Part shown: positions 1 to 7,595 of the stretch, piece after piece
Layout: every line of letters begins with the position of its first letter
How positions within the stretch are numbered: position 1 is the first letter of the stretch
NCBI GenBank assembly: GCA_946415315.1
Contig: CAMKRZ010000025.1
Coordinates: forward strand, 1-43,774
Reading direction: 5' to 3'
Length of the DNA stretch: 43,774 nt
From: an uncultured Lachnoclostridium sp.
Lineage (GTDB): Bacteria > Bacillota > Clostridia > Lachnospirales > Lachnospiraceae
Made by a program: the position numbers and the translations under genes
The notes under the pieces: generated by a model
Told to the model about the DNA's origin: nothing
The model's input: only the letters and a program-made list of their open reading frames with translations
Database searches by the model: none

Positions 1-53
1 GCATGATTGCTGAAAGCTCAGCACTTAACCCTTGGTTTTCCAATGCCTGAATT

Positions 54-578
54 CTATTTTTCTATCCGGCCCTTGCGATATCTTCCGAACAGAATCCCGT
101 CATCAACATACTTGTCAGCCTGCGACACCCACATGGGAAACTTTCCGGTTGCCAACGCTGTCTGCCCGTTAAGCATTCCTGTGTGAAATGAGATGTGTCG
201 GAATTGACGCAGGATCAGCTCCATCCTGGTTCGCTCACACCCATTTGGGCACTCATACAGCATCTCATCCGTTAGCAAATCAATATAATCATATGTCTTC
301 TGTTCAATGAAGTCGAGATATTCCAGCAGTTGCTCATCTGACAAGACAACCGATGTAGCATTGTCAGGATTATCCATGCCTTCCTCATGAAACGCGGGCT
401 CGTCATATTCGGCAGGGTTAATAAACCATTTGTCTGCTGAGTGAAGTGCATGGTAAACCCATCTCCAACATGGCGCCCCGCAGATTAGGGCATCTCTGTC
501 ATATGTCTGAATTGAGGTTCTGATATTCAGAAAATTCGGTTTTACCGTCTCCTTGATTATCTTACATAATTCGTTCAT
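54..578 (-). CDS. DinB-like four-helix metal-binding protein
   Basis: The predicted protein has 174 residues and the character of the DinB/YfiT-like superfamily, whose members are four-helix bundles that bind a divalent metal through three histidines. Visible candidates are the His in WRWVYHALHSADKWF near the N terminus and the two His in RQFRHISFHTG in the C-terminal half. Members act as thiol-dependent transferases or detoxification enzymes, and the substrate cannot be read here. I start at the ATG at 578 because it overlaps the TGA of the DUF3795 gene as ATGA and is preceded by GGAAGG. A longer in-frame ATG at 611 lies inside the upstream gene and is less likely. The overlap implies translational coupling and one transcript with the upstream gene. 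Confidence 0.72.
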   Translation of the reverse strand: MNELCKIIKETVKPNFLNIRTSIQTYDRDALICGAPCWRWVYHALHSADKWFINPAEYDEPAFHEEGMDNPDNATSVVLSDEQLLEYLDFIEQKTYDYIDLLTDEMLYECPNGCERTRMELILRQFRHISFHTGMLNGQTALATGKFPMWVSQADKYVDDGILFGRYRKGRIEK

Positions 579-880
579 TGCAGTCCTTCCCCACAGTTTT
601 TCTGTTTCCAATATTCATCCCGCAATGCCGATAAATGATTAACAATATCGGCATTCCACGGAATCATCTTCGGTAATTTCTCGCAGGGAAACAGTTCGCA
701 TAATCCGCAGAACTGCACCCCATGGTTTCTTGCACACGCATGAATCTTACATCTGCCCGATTCCGCCCACTCTGGAACGCGTCCGTCGGCCTCGATACAT
801 CCCGGGCATGAACCATCAAGTTTTTTAGAACAGCTTACGCAGCATTCGCCACAGGCCGTAATCGTTGAAAAGTCAACCAT
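575..880 (-). CDS. DUF3795 cysteine-rich protein
   Basis: A 101-residue cysteine-rich protein. The spacing of ACGECCVSCSKKLDGSCPGC near the N terminus, then CKIHAC and CGLCELFPC, matches the small DUF3795 family of anaerobes. These proteins are thought to bind zinc or an iron-sulfur centre, and no biochemical role is established. GGGGGACAT precedes the ATG at 880. It is the first gene of a two-gene unit, and its TGA overlaps the ATG of the DinB-like gene by four bases, so the two products are probably made together. A repeated AT-rich motif lies about 24-46 bp upstream of the start (904-926). Confidence 0.72.
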   Translation of the reverse strand: MVDFSTITACGECCVSCSKKLDGSCPGCIEADGRVPEWAESGRCKIHACARNHGVQFCGLCELFPCEKLPKMIPWNADIVNHLSALRDEYWKQKNCGEGLQ

Positions 881-903
881 ATGTCCCCCTGTTGACCGTT
901 ATA

Positions 904-926
904 CTGAAATATATTGCGAGATAATC
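904..926 (-). promoter_or_regulatory. Repeated AT-rich upstream element, possible promoter part
   Basis: Read on the minus strand, this 23-bp stretch contains ATTATCTCGCAATATATT. A 20/23 match lies at 4228-4250 and a looser one at 5804-5826. Here and at 5804 it sits directly upstream of a gene start, followed 15 nt later by a TATAAC/TATCAT-like hexamer, so it may be part of a promoter. The rest of the 243-bp gap at 881-1123 shows no convincing gene. Confidence 0.3.
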
Positions 927-1123
927 GCCCAACATACCAAAAACTTTTTTATTGGCATTCTTAAGTCTCCGCGCTTCATTACTTCGCATTTTTCATTTTT
1001 TCTTATTTTTGCGAAATACAAAGCCATCTTGCAATGTCAATTATCCTAATTCCTTCATACTGACTTTCTTCGTGTTTTGTTCTGGCTATTAACAGCTTAG
1101 GATATGCGTCTTTAATGCTTGCA

Positions 1124-1669
1124 TTATCTCGGGTTATTCAACTCTGTTATGATCGGCTCAATATACGAAATATCAGTCCAATCCCCTTTCTCATCATCGC
1201 GGACCTCCATAAGACCTTTTTCCCACGGCTCATAGTCCTCGGGGTTCTTTTTCGCGACAGCTTTCCTCAGGAGTTTGCAGAGCATCCTGTCCTTAAAGCT
1301 CATTTCCTGCAGTGCAAATGTCCCACGACAATAATAACATGGAATCCCCTCGAGGTCACCCTTAAAAATCTGCTGCATCCCCGCGTCAAATGTTTTCTGA
1401 TCATACGGCGAGGCACCGCAGCAAAAAACGATGATCCTCTTACCCGCAAGCTTGCTGATGTTTTTCTTTAGGAAGGACAGTCCTGCGATACTGGTGGCGT
1501 AGACTCCGCCGCCGAGAATAATCGTGTCGTATTCCGCCAGTTTCTTCACATCCGCCTCGTCGGTTTTGATGCAGACGAAGCCTGTGCGCTCCGCAATCCA
1601 TTCGGCGTATTTCTTCGAGGCGCCGTATTTGGATTTATATAAGATAATGCCGTTCATTTTCCTATTCAT
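1124..1669 (-). CDS. Flavodoxin-domain protein
   Basis: A 181-residue flavodoxin-fold protein. The N-terminal strand and phosphate loop read IILYKSKYGASKKYAEWIAE, the normal position for FMN phosphate binding. ILGGGVYATSIAGLSF and KRIIVFCCGASP fit the second and third flavin-contacting loops. It resembles the HemG/flavodoxin_5 group, short electron carriers or flavin-dependent reductases, and the partner is unknown. The ATG at 1669 is preceded by AGGAG and lies nine bases after the stop of the MarR gene, so the two form an operon. Joint control by the MarR protein is likely, as in oxidant- or quinone-responsive MarR loci, but the inducer is inferred. Confidence 0.8.
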   Translation of the reverse strand: MNRKMNGIILYKSKYGASKKYAEWIAERTGFVCIKTDEADVKKLAEYDTIILGGGVYATSIAGLSFLKKNISKLAGKRIIVFCCGASPYDQKTFDAGMQQIFKGDLEGIPCYYCRGTFALQEMSFKDRMLCKLLRKAVAKKNPEDYEPWEKGLMEVRDDEKGDWTDISYIEPIITELNNPR

Positions 1670-1678
1670 AACTGTCTC

Positions 1679-2155
1679 CTACTGCTCCAATCCGTGCAGA
1701 TTTTTTTCAATGTTTGTGATGGTTTGAATCGTTGTAATGATATCTTCCTCGGGGATTTCTTCGAACATCCTCCCCATAATGAGTCTGCTCATCTCATCAT
1801 TTTTCCCGCAAAACTCCATGCATCGCTCAGTAAGCAGGATACGCTGCTTTCGCTTATCTGCCGTATCCTCCCCGAACCGGATGAAATCCTTTTTTTCCAG
1901 TTTCAAAAGAATCTGTTTCACATTCTGATGAGAGCTCCCGAGAATATCGGACAGTTCCTTGATCGTCGGCGCTTCTTTACACATATTGATGCAAATAACG
2001 GCGAAGAACTGTTTCCAGCTGATCTCCTTCATCACATTATCCGCAAATGCCTGGAATCGGTTTTCAAATGCACTCAAAAGACCGAGCAGGTAATAGTTGG
2101 ACGGAATTCCCGAAAAATCAACCTTTCCGTTCTGAACAACTTCCTCAATGTTCAT
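1679..2155 (-). CDS. MarR-family transcriptional regulator
   Basis: A winged-helix regulator of the MarR family, 158 residues from the chosen start. The segment APTIKELSDILGSSHQNVKQILLKLEKKDFI is the helix-turn-helix and recognition helix, and the wing follows at FGEDTADKRKQRILLT. It should bind DNA as a dimer and repress the downstream flavodoxin gene and itself. I use the ATG at 2155 (MNIEEVVQNG) with GAGGTG upstream. An in-frame ATG at 2197 would place the start inside the promoter described below. The operator-like repeats at 2175-2188 and 2200-2213 support autoregulation. Confidence 0.87.
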   Translation of the reverse strand: MNIEEVVQNGKVDFSGIPSNYYLLGLLSAFENRFQAFADNVMKEISWKQFFAVICINMCKEAPTIKELSDILGSSHQNVKQILLKLEKKDFIRFGEDTADKRKQRILLTERCMEFCGKNDEMSRLIMGRMFEEIPEEDIITTIQTITNIEKNLHGLEQ

Positions 2156-2168
2156 ATAACACCTCACA

Positions 2169-2213
2169 AATATAGGCAACATATTACCTTTTGACAAATG
2201 GTAACATATTACC
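2169..2213 (-). promoter_or_regulatory. Sigma-A promoter with two operator repeats for the MarR-flavodoxin operon
   Basis: On the minus strand, TTGTCA (2197-2192) and TATATT (2174-2169) are separated by exactly 17 bp, a good sigma-A promoter. Two near-palindromic 14-mers overlap it. GGTAATATGTTACC lies at 2200-2213, just upstream of the -35 hexamer, and GGTAATATGTTGCC at 2175-2188 fills the spacer. They start 25 bp apart and differ by one base. Occupancy of the spacer copy would block RNA polymerase, the usual mode of MarR autorepression. Confidence 0.75.
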
Positions 2214-2301
2214 TTCTCTCCGTCAAGAGTTTTTATCCAAAAAAGGGGCTGTTAAAAAAGTCCTGAAATAGAGTTTCATTAAAACTTCATAACAAACAAA
2301 C

Positions 2302-2341
2302 AAAAAAGGCAAACACCCCGCTTCTGCTAAGCATTTGCCTT
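2302..2341 (-). terminator. Rho-independent terminator after the decayed secreted-protein gene
   Basis: AAGGCAAA at 2306-2313 pairs with TTTGCCTT at 2334-2341. On the minus strand the stem is followed by a run of T, fitting termination of the gene ending at 2381. The upstream gap to the MarR promoter holds no gene. Confidence 0.65.
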
Positions 2342-2380
2342 ACCTGATTTCCCGGTATGCGCTATTTTGTCTTTCCGTCT

Positions 2381-3499
2381 TCAATGAACACGAATCGGTG
2401 GCAGATAGTTGTTAACAACGATAATCTCGTAGTTGTCATACTCCCCGATATCCGATACGTCTGCCATGACATCCGGCTGGTCAGTGGCCCCTGTCTCTCC
2501 GGATCCCCTGGCTACGCCGATGATCTCACCCTGTTTGTAAAATATCGCACGCAGACCGTATGAGGCATATTTCCCCTCAGGGTCCGCCAACCTTGTATCC
2601 ACTTCGATCGTTTTTACTTTACCCGTGCTGTCATCCTTGATAACGCGGGAACCGGTGACCTCCACGACGGGATTCGTATTGTGTTCCGTTGATATACTGT
2701 AATTGTCAATCTCCAGAGAACATTCCGCCGGATCAGTAATGTTCCCTACCCCAAACATCTCCTTGCAGGACATCCACCCGACATAGACTCCGGTGGAACC
2801 CGCCGGGATAGAATTCAGCGTAACCTCGATTCCTTTTGGATATCCCTCCCATCGCAATGTCGCATACGCCCAGTCGATATGGAACGAATTGGGATTGGTG
2901 ATCCGGATGCAGAGGAACGAGTCGTAGTACCCGTCTTTCGCCGCTCCGACGATGCTGTAACAATGTAGCTCGCCGATCTCCAGGGGCTTTTGAGACAAGG
3001 AAAGCTGATACGCCTGATCGAGGGCTTTCGACATCTTCACGATATGAGGATGTTCCGCTTCCGTTCCCCGGACGTATTTTACCTCCCCGCCGAGGATGAA
3101 CCCCCGTTGATAAATCCGGCCTCTCTTGAATTCAAACTCGTATCCGTCACCGTCATAAAGCCCGTTTACCGAGTTCTGGGATCCGGTCCGTTCAAGATCA
3201 AAGTTTCCCCCTCCAGGAAATCTTGTTAAAGGTTCCCTCCGGAACCGTGTCCATCACCATAGCGCGATACCTGTCCATGCCTCTCGCATCGCTTTCATCC
3301 TTCCTCTCATACCTCATGAGGTCCATACGGCCGTCATGAATATATAAGACGTAATGTTGCCCGCTATCGAGCTCGCATGTCCATATCCCGTTCAGGTCGT
3401 CAATGGTGTACTCCCGGGTATTCATGTAAATCTCTACCCGGCCACCGCCCCAACCGTCAACAGCAGCACCAGTGCAAAAACAATTAACCCCTTCTTCAT
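2381..3499 (-). pseudogene. Frameshifted secreted protein of unknown function
   Basis: Three overlapping reading frames form one broken gene. A clear start lies at 3499 with AAAGGGGG upstream and a signal peptide MKKGLIVFALVLLLTVGAVA, but this frame stops at TAG 3434-3436. One base added in the C3 run at 3437-3439 would join it to the next frame (VEIYMNTREYTIDDLNGIWTC, then LYIHDGRMDLMRYERKDE). That frame stops at 3198, and removing one base from the C5 run at 3207-3211 would join it to the long third frame, which encodes NFDLERTGSQNSVNGLYDG and continues to 2381. The repaired product would be a secreted or surface protein of about 370 residues with a beta-rich C-terminal half. I do not recognise a family. 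Both breaks lie at short runs of one base, so sequencing error is the main alternative to decay. Confidence 0.65.
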
Positions 3500-3516
3500 C
3501 CGTGTCCCCCTTTCTC

Positions 3517-4041
3517 CTACTTTCGGCAGACAAACACCAACATCCCGTTGCCATAGGGATCGTCCTCCGCTCCGAATTCCTCCTTCACGAAAGTGTATCC
3601 GCCCTTCTCGAGCACCCTGGCGGATGCTCCGTTCCCATGGACAACACGCCCGTAACTTGCTGTCGCGTTGAACCTGTCGAATGCGAATTCCGTCATCGCC
3701 TTGAGCGCTTCGGTGGCCAGACCCCTGCCGCTATACCGGTCGCAGATCTGGTACCCGATTTCCACGGCGTCCGGCTCGCCTTCCACCTCACTCACGCCCG
3801 TGTCGCCGATCAGCTCACCGGTCTCCTTGAGCTGGATCGCAAGGACAAACGGCAGATGTTCGCCGTCAACACAGTCGCGGAAAAACTGTATTGCTTCTTT
3901 TGCTTCATTCAGATCCGCATAGCATTCATTCGGAAACCACTGCTTCACCTTTTCTTCCGCATGGTTTGCATATAACTGTTCCGCATCTTCCGGCTCCAGT
4001 TCCCGGACCAGAAGATGTTCTGTCTCAAAAAAGACGTTCAT
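3517..4041 (-). CDS. GNAT N-acetyltransferase, RimJ/RimL-like
   Basis: A 174-residue acetyltransferase of the GNAT fold in the RimJ/RimL-like subgroup, which transfers acetyl from acetyl-CoA to an amine. The acetyl-CoA pyrophosphate loop is seen as RYSGRGLATEALKAM. The preceding beta-4 strand reads DAVEIGYQI, and the C-terminal segment NGASARVLEKGGYTFV is typical. The substrate cannot be predicted. The start at 4041 (MNVFFETEHL) has GGAGG six bases upstream. An in-frame start at 4104 has no such site and gives an unconserved basic extension. It lies 17 bp before the start of the decayed secreted-protein gene. Confidence 0.85.
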   Translation of the reverse strand: MNVFFETEHLLVRELEPEDAEQLYANHAEEKVKQWFPNECYADLNEAKEAIQFFRDCVDGEHLPFVLAIQLKETGELIGDTGVSEVEGEPDAVEIGYQICDRYSGRGLATEALKAMTEFAFDRFNATASYGRVVHGNGASARVLEKGGYTFVKEEFGAEDDPYGNGMLVFVCRK

Positions 4042-4134
4042 TCGAAACCTCCGTCTTTGTTCGACTTTTCTCCCTGTAATGGTTCCGTTCATGTCATAAT
4101 CCATTCTATCATACTTCCGGGGTAAATGTTTTTC

Positions 4135-4275
4135 TCATTTTTCAGTCAGATTCCCCAGATGTGTTCGAAGCATGATGATTATCTTCGCGGTTCCTTCCGG
4201 AAGATGCGCCTGAATCCTGTCGATATCCTGGAATATATTGCGATATAATTGACGAGTGGTCTTTCTAAAACACAT
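4135..4275 (-). CDS. Small hypothetical ORF or gene remnant (46 aa)
   Basis: A short open frame with ATG at 4275 and TGA at 4135-4137 encodes a 46-residue helical peptide ending RTHLGNLTEK. AGGG lies seven bases before the ATG, and the start is 15 nt past the stop of the HGS-motif gene, so it could be co-translated. It could equally be the 3' remnant of a longer gene. It covers one of the repeated AT-rich motifs (4228-4250). No family was recognised. Confidence 0.3.
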   Translation of the reverse strand: MCFRKTTRQLYRNIFQDIDRIQAHLPEGTAKIIIMLRTHLGNLTEK

Positions 4276-4290
4276 GAATACCCTGTCAAA

Positions 4291-4605
4291 TTATAGTTCA
4301 CATACCATTTTTACTTTTATTGGTCTTTTCGTCAAAAACTCTGCATTTTCATACATAACGGTTCTTGGATGTTGATAAACATCAATACCAACTGTAATAG
4401 GTTCATCTATTACATATAGGTATCCCTTTTCTGTTCCATTATGAAAAATTTTCCCGTTGTCATCACAACTCAATCGGTCTGGTTGATGAGAAAACGCCTC
4501 GGCAAGTTCTTTCCACTGAGTAATAGTACTGCCTTCTCTCAATTCTGAAAACACCATGTTCGAGCCATGATACCATATTCCATTAGGATCAATCTTTAGT
4601 TCCAT
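4291..4605 (-). CDS. Small HGS-motif protein of unknown function, possibly ADP-ribosyltransferase-like
   Basis: A 104-residue protein opening with NGIWYHGSNMVFSELREGS, followed by ITQWKELAEAFSH and a mid-region GYLYVIDEPI. The pattern of aromatic-HGS, a short Leu-Arg-x-Gly-Ser segment and a later AFSH resembles NAD-binding N termini of small ADP-ribosyltransferase-fold proteins. That reading is only by motif. The protein is short and no catalytic glutamate is assigned. GGGAG lies upstream of the ATG at 4605. It sits between a DUF402 gene and a short ORF, with no recognisable toxin-antitoxin partner. Confidence 0.5.
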   Translation of the reverse strand: MELKIDPNGIWYHGSNMVFSELREGSTITQWKELAEAFSHQPDRLSCDDNGKIFHNGTEKGYLYVIDEPITVGIDVYQHPRTVMYENAEFLTKRPIKVKMVCEL

Positions 4606-4666
4606 TTGTTCAAGTCTCCCTTTTCTTGTCAGTTATGATAAACCGAAATATATCTCCGACCGATTA

Positions 4667-5206
4667 TTACGTTTCTAACTCTGCCAACAATTGCTCGAAC
4701 AATTCATTGAAAAACGTTGTGATTCGATCCAAGTTGGACCTTAACTCTGTCTCAATCCGGGTGCCTTCTGATAGCGCCGCCTCGTACTGCTCCTTCGTTA
4801 TCATTTTCCCCGAAAACGCTTCTTCCAACTCGTCGCGGTCAAGTTCATACACTTTGTCCCCGCACACAACATAATCAAGATACATATCCACAAAAAAGGG
4901 ATTATCACAGGAAGTATGATTCCCATCCGTCACGTCGATGTATATCTGGACAAGTCTTTTCCGTGGATCAAGCATTACCGTATACCAGGCATGTGATCCG
5001 TCAAATGCAAGCTGTAACCAATAATACCCGACATCCGCGAGAACAATCTCCCGATTATCATAAGTTCTCTTCAGTGCGCCGTTGATCTCAAGGATCTTCA
5101 GCAACGATACCTTACCCCGACACTCGCCGCAAGTGTAATCACGAATGATCTGTTTCTTCGAAGTCACACGAGTCCAGGTGCTGCGAAGCATATCTTTTTT
5201 TGACAT
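4667..5206 (-). CDS. DUF402 domain protein
   Basis: A 179-residue protein with the DUF402 core: VQIYIDVTDGN, then DNPFFVDMYLDYVVCG and VYELDRDELEEAF. DUF402/FomD-like proteins form a beta-barrel in which the conserved Asp/Glu cluster binds divalent metal. Characterised members hydrolyse nucleoside diphosphates or nucleotidyl intermediates. The acidic residues expected for metal binding are visible in the two Asp-rich strands. A helical C-terminal tail (residues about 145-179) follows. The ATG at 5206 is preceded by GGGGGATTGTAG, and that site lies within one copy of the intergenic repeat at 5211-5241. Confidence 0.75.
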   Translation of the reverse strand: MSKKDMLRSTWTRVTSKKQIIRDYTCGECRGKVSLLKILEINGALKRTYDNREIVLADVGYYWLQLAFDGSHAWYTVMLDPRKRLVQIYIDVTDGNHTSCDNPFFVDMYLDYVVCGDKVYELDRDELEEAFSGKMITKEQYEAALSEGTRIETELRSNLDRITTFFNELFEQLLAELET

Positions 5207-5210
5207 CTAC

Positions 5211-5241
5211 AATCCCCCTAAACAGCTGGCCCGACATTCCG
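5211..5241. repeat. Intergenic repeat, copy A
   Basis: This 31-bp stretch matches 7027-7057 at 26 of 31 positions, beginning AATCCCCCTA in both. It lies between the CHAP amidase and DUF402 genes and includes the DUF402 ribosome binding site on the minus strand. The other copy lies in a gap upstream of a GNAT gene. No classical inverted-repeat ends are visible. Confidence 0.5.
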
Positions 5242-5248
5242 GGATTTG

Positions 5249-5773
5249 TCACGCTGTCCCATATTCAAATCCATCCGGGATCCGGATATATGCGCGGATA
5301 TGCCCGTCGATAGGGCGTTCAATAATTCCCGATCTGTTGTCGATATTCCCTTCTGCGGTGAGGATAGTATTTTCGCGCGTTTCAATGACAACCCCGATAT
5401 GATCGTGTTCCCGGTTTTCAAAAACCCGATCATAAAGTACAATGTCACCTGTTTCCGGCACAAAGCCTTCTCCGCCTTTATGATACGCAATCCGTGGATC
5501 ACCTGTTGCAAATTCTTCCCACGCGATACAGCCCGCCAGATGACAGGTTTTGCATTCATTCGGACGAATCGGGATCTCAAAGCCTGCTTCCCTGCAGCAA
5601 TAATACACGAATGCCGCGCACCACAGCCTGTCGGCTTCTTCAAGAGTCCAATTGGGAAACGGTTGAACAATCAGTTCCAGATTTGATACTTTTCCTTCTT
5701 CAAACCCATGGAAAGGAATCTGCGCCATAGCCTTCGCGACGTTCGCCAGCTGTTGTCTTGTTGCCTTTTTCAT
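5249..5773 (-). CDS. CHAP/NlpC-P60-type amidase domain protein
   Basis: A 174-residue cysteine-peptidase-fold protein of the CHAP/NlpC-P60 type, which cleaves peptidoglycan cross-link peptides or related amides. The catalytic Cys is probably Cys52 in RLWCAAFVYYC. The His is in REHDHIGVVIE (His123 or His125), and the third residue is Asn143 in TAEGNI. TGDIVLYDR before the His is the usual strand. No signal peptide or membrane segment is visible, so the product may be cytoplasmic or exported by another route. GGGGG precedes the ATG at 5773. Just upstream, TCTTAGTTC occurs twice (5827 and 5842). Confidence 0.75.
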   Translation of the reverse strand: MKKATRQQLANVAKAMAQIPFHGFEEGKVSNLELIVQPFPNWTLEEADRLWCAAFVYYCCREAGFEIPIRPNECKTCHLAGCIAWEEFATGDPRIAYHKGGEGFVPETGDIVLYDRVFENREHDHIGVVIETRENTILTAEGNIDNRSGIIERPIDGHIRAYIRIPDGFEYGTA

Positions 5774-5880
5774 AAAGCCCCCATAAATCCGATCTGATGA
5801 TATCCCAAATTTTTGCGATATAATCTTCTTAGTTCTAAAGATCTTAGTTCATTTTATTCCTGATCATCCATACAAAGATA

Positions 5881-6387
5881 TTACGCTCTTTTCATTACCA
5901 TTCTGACTATTGTAACCGGTGTGCCGAGAGTCCATTCCTTTTTGCAGCCGTCAAACTCAAAACCGTATTTGTGATAAAAGTTTATGGCCCTCTCATTCTT
6001 TTCGAATACCCACACAAAAAATGTATTGTATTCGCTAAGCCTTGAAATTGCTTCATTCATCAATCTGTATCCTACTTTCCGGCCGTAATACTCCGAAAGG
6101 ACATAGATCGCATCAACTTCTCCAGCGTCCGGCAGGTCTTCATCTCTCGACGGACTATATACTGCAAATCCTATAACTTTATCTTTATCCTTAGCTACAA
6201 TAGTATTTTCCGGGAAATTCCTGGCACGTGCTGTTGTAGCCTCTATGGTCATCGTATCAAGATATCTGTCACATACAATGCCTCTGTAAGATTCCTTCCA
6301 TGCAGTACAGTGAACATATCCCCTCCCGCACAATTCCTCATCGGTTTCAGCTGATTTTATGATTATTGAATCATTTATTTTTTCCAT
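5881..6387 (-). CDS. GNAT N-acetyltransferase
   Basis: A 168-residue GNAT-fold acetyltransferase. Motif A appears as GEVDAIYVLSEYYGRKVGYR, with the acetyl-CoA loop at GRKVGYRLM. AINFYHKYGFEFDG is the usual C-terminal helix-strand. The substrate is unknown. I favour the ATG at 6387 (MEKIND), since GGGGAG lies ten bases upstream. An in-frame ATG at 6405 has no ribosome binding site. It is one of four GNAT genes in this part of the window, and they are too different from each other to be recent duplicates. Confidence 0.83.
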   Translation of the reverse strand: MEKINDSIIIKSAETDEELCGRGYVHCTAWKESYRGIVCDRYLDTMTIEATTARARNFPENTIVAKDKDKVIGFAVYSPSRDEDLPDAGEVDAIYVLSEYYGRKVGYRLMNEAISRLSEYNTFFVWVFEKNERAINFYHKYGFEFDGCKKEWTLGTPVTIVRMVMKRA

Positions 6388-6466
6388 GAAATTATTACTC
6401 CCCATTCAAAAAACACAATCTGTCATCGTCTATAAAACTTTTGTTTTTACTTAACAATCCCGGAAT

Positions 6467-6958
6467 CTAATTAATCATAAACACGATTCTTCTCTGGCCG
6501 CCATCGTGACATACGGTTGTCCCGCCCATCGCCTCATAGAAAGCAATTGCATTTTCATTTTGCTCATTTACCGACAGAACAAACCGGTCGAAGCCTTTTC
6601 TACGGACTTCATCCTTCGCAATTTCCAGGAATTGCCGCCCGATTCCCATGCGTTGAAAGTCTTTTCTAATGTACAGAAGCGCCACTTCCTGATTATACTC
6701 ATTATAGAGTTTATAGGGTTTTCCGACCGTCATTAGCCCGATCGGTTTCCCGTTGTTTTCAGCCAGATAGAGTTCTATATCCGGTCTCTCGACAAAGGAC
6801 CGGAAAATGCCCTCATTCTTGTCCACATCATAGCCATCCAGTTTTTCCTGCGGATAAATCCCGCTGTATGTGGTACTCCATACATCACGCTTCAATTCGG
6901 AAAGAGCTCGGCAATCCTCGACCGTCGCCTTCCTAAAAATGACATCTTTCATTCTCAC
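6467..6958 (-). CDS. GNAT N-acetyltransferase
   Basis: A 163-residue GNAT acetyltransferase. The beta-4 strand VALLYIRKDFQRMGIG leads into the acetyl-CoA-binding loop, and FVLSVNEQNENAIAFYEAMGG is the conserved beta-5/alpha-4 region with its Asn and Tyr. The start is probably GTG at 6958 with AGGA five bases before it. An ATG two codons downstream at 6952 is the alternative. The acceptor substrate cannot be deduced. It is separated from the next GNAT gene by 124 bp containing repeat copy B. Confidence 0.85.
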   Translation of the reverse strand: MRMKDVIFRKATVEDCRALSELKRDVWSTTYSGIYPQEKLDGYDVDKNEGIFRSFVERPDIELYLAENNGKPIGLMTVGKPYKLYNEYNQEVALLYIRKDFQRMGIGRQFLEIAKDEVRRKGFDRFVLSVNEQNENAIAFYEAMGGTTVCHDGGQRRIVFMIN

Positions 6959-7026
6959 TTTTTCCTATACTAAACAGACTTCTAAACGGACCTGACCTGG
7001 CATCATAAAAAAGATACAAAAAAATA

Positions 7027-7057
7027 AATCCCCCTAGACAGCTAGCCCGCAATGCCG
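7027..7057. repeat. Intergenic repeat, copy B
   Basis: A 26/31 match to 5211-5241, in the gap between two GNAT genes. The shared part runs from AATCCCCCTA through ACAGCT and GCCCG to a final CCG. Unlike copy A it is 70 bp away from the nearest start codon, so it is not merely a shared ribosome binding site. Confidence 0.5.
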
Positions 7058-7082
7058 AAAGATTGCAACTAAACACTTTCAT

Positions 7083-7595
7083 TTATTTTGCTCGGAGAAC
7101 ATATCCCCGGAGTTTCAATTCTTTACCGGAATCTGTTACAACCTCCCCCAGCTGCTGTTCGGCAATACCGTAATCGTCTGCAAGTCTGTTAAGTAGCTTC
7201 ATGCTTCCTTCATTACGGATATCTGCCTCATAATAAAACTCATTCTTTTCAAACTTCTCACGAGCCAAGTCTATCAACTTATTAAGGGCTTCAAAAGCAT
7301 ATCCCTTTCTCTGTTCGGATTCAATAATCCATACACCTATCTCAGGGATATCATCGGAAAGACCATGCATTTCAACACTGCCGACAAATCTGTCATCATT
7401 AGTAAGAATCGCATAGATTAAGGTGTCACCTTTTTCCATTTCCTTTAAAAACTCAAGGAGTAGTTCCCTCGCATCGTCAACCGTCCCAAAAGGATCGGGC
7501 CACTGATACTTCGTTATCTCCGTGTTGAACCCCCAATAATAGTCTTTCAGGAATCTCATCTCAAAAGGAACAATTTTAATCTTCTCTTTTGCCAC
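7083..7595 (-). CDS. GNAT N-acetyltransferase, RimJ/RimL-like
   Basis: A GNAT protein of 170 residues from the chosen start. DIPEIGVWIIESEQRKGYAF contains the beta-4 strand and acetyl-CoA loop (EQRKGYAFEAL), and EADIRNEGSMKLLNRL is the C-terminal helix, as in RimJ/RimL-like enzymes. The start is GTG at 7595 (protein VAKEKIKIVPFEMRF) because GGAGG lies five bases upstream. An ATG at 7682 would add 29 residues without family character. No neighbour indicates a substrate. Confidence 0.8.
   Translation of the reverse strand: MAKEKIKIVPFEMRFLKDYYWGFNTEITKYQWPDPFGTVDDARELLLEFLKEMEKGDTLIYAILTNDDRFVGSVEMHGLSDDIPEIGVWIIESEQRKGYAFEALNKLIDLAREKFEKNEFYYEADIRNEGSMKLLNRLADDYGIAEQQLGEVVTDSGKELKLRGYVLRAK

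Noticed and set aside
2245-2263. GGGGCTGTTAAAAAAGTC resembling the end of an insertion sequence
   Set aside because: No partner end, transposase fragment or target duplication is visible nearby, so it may be chance.
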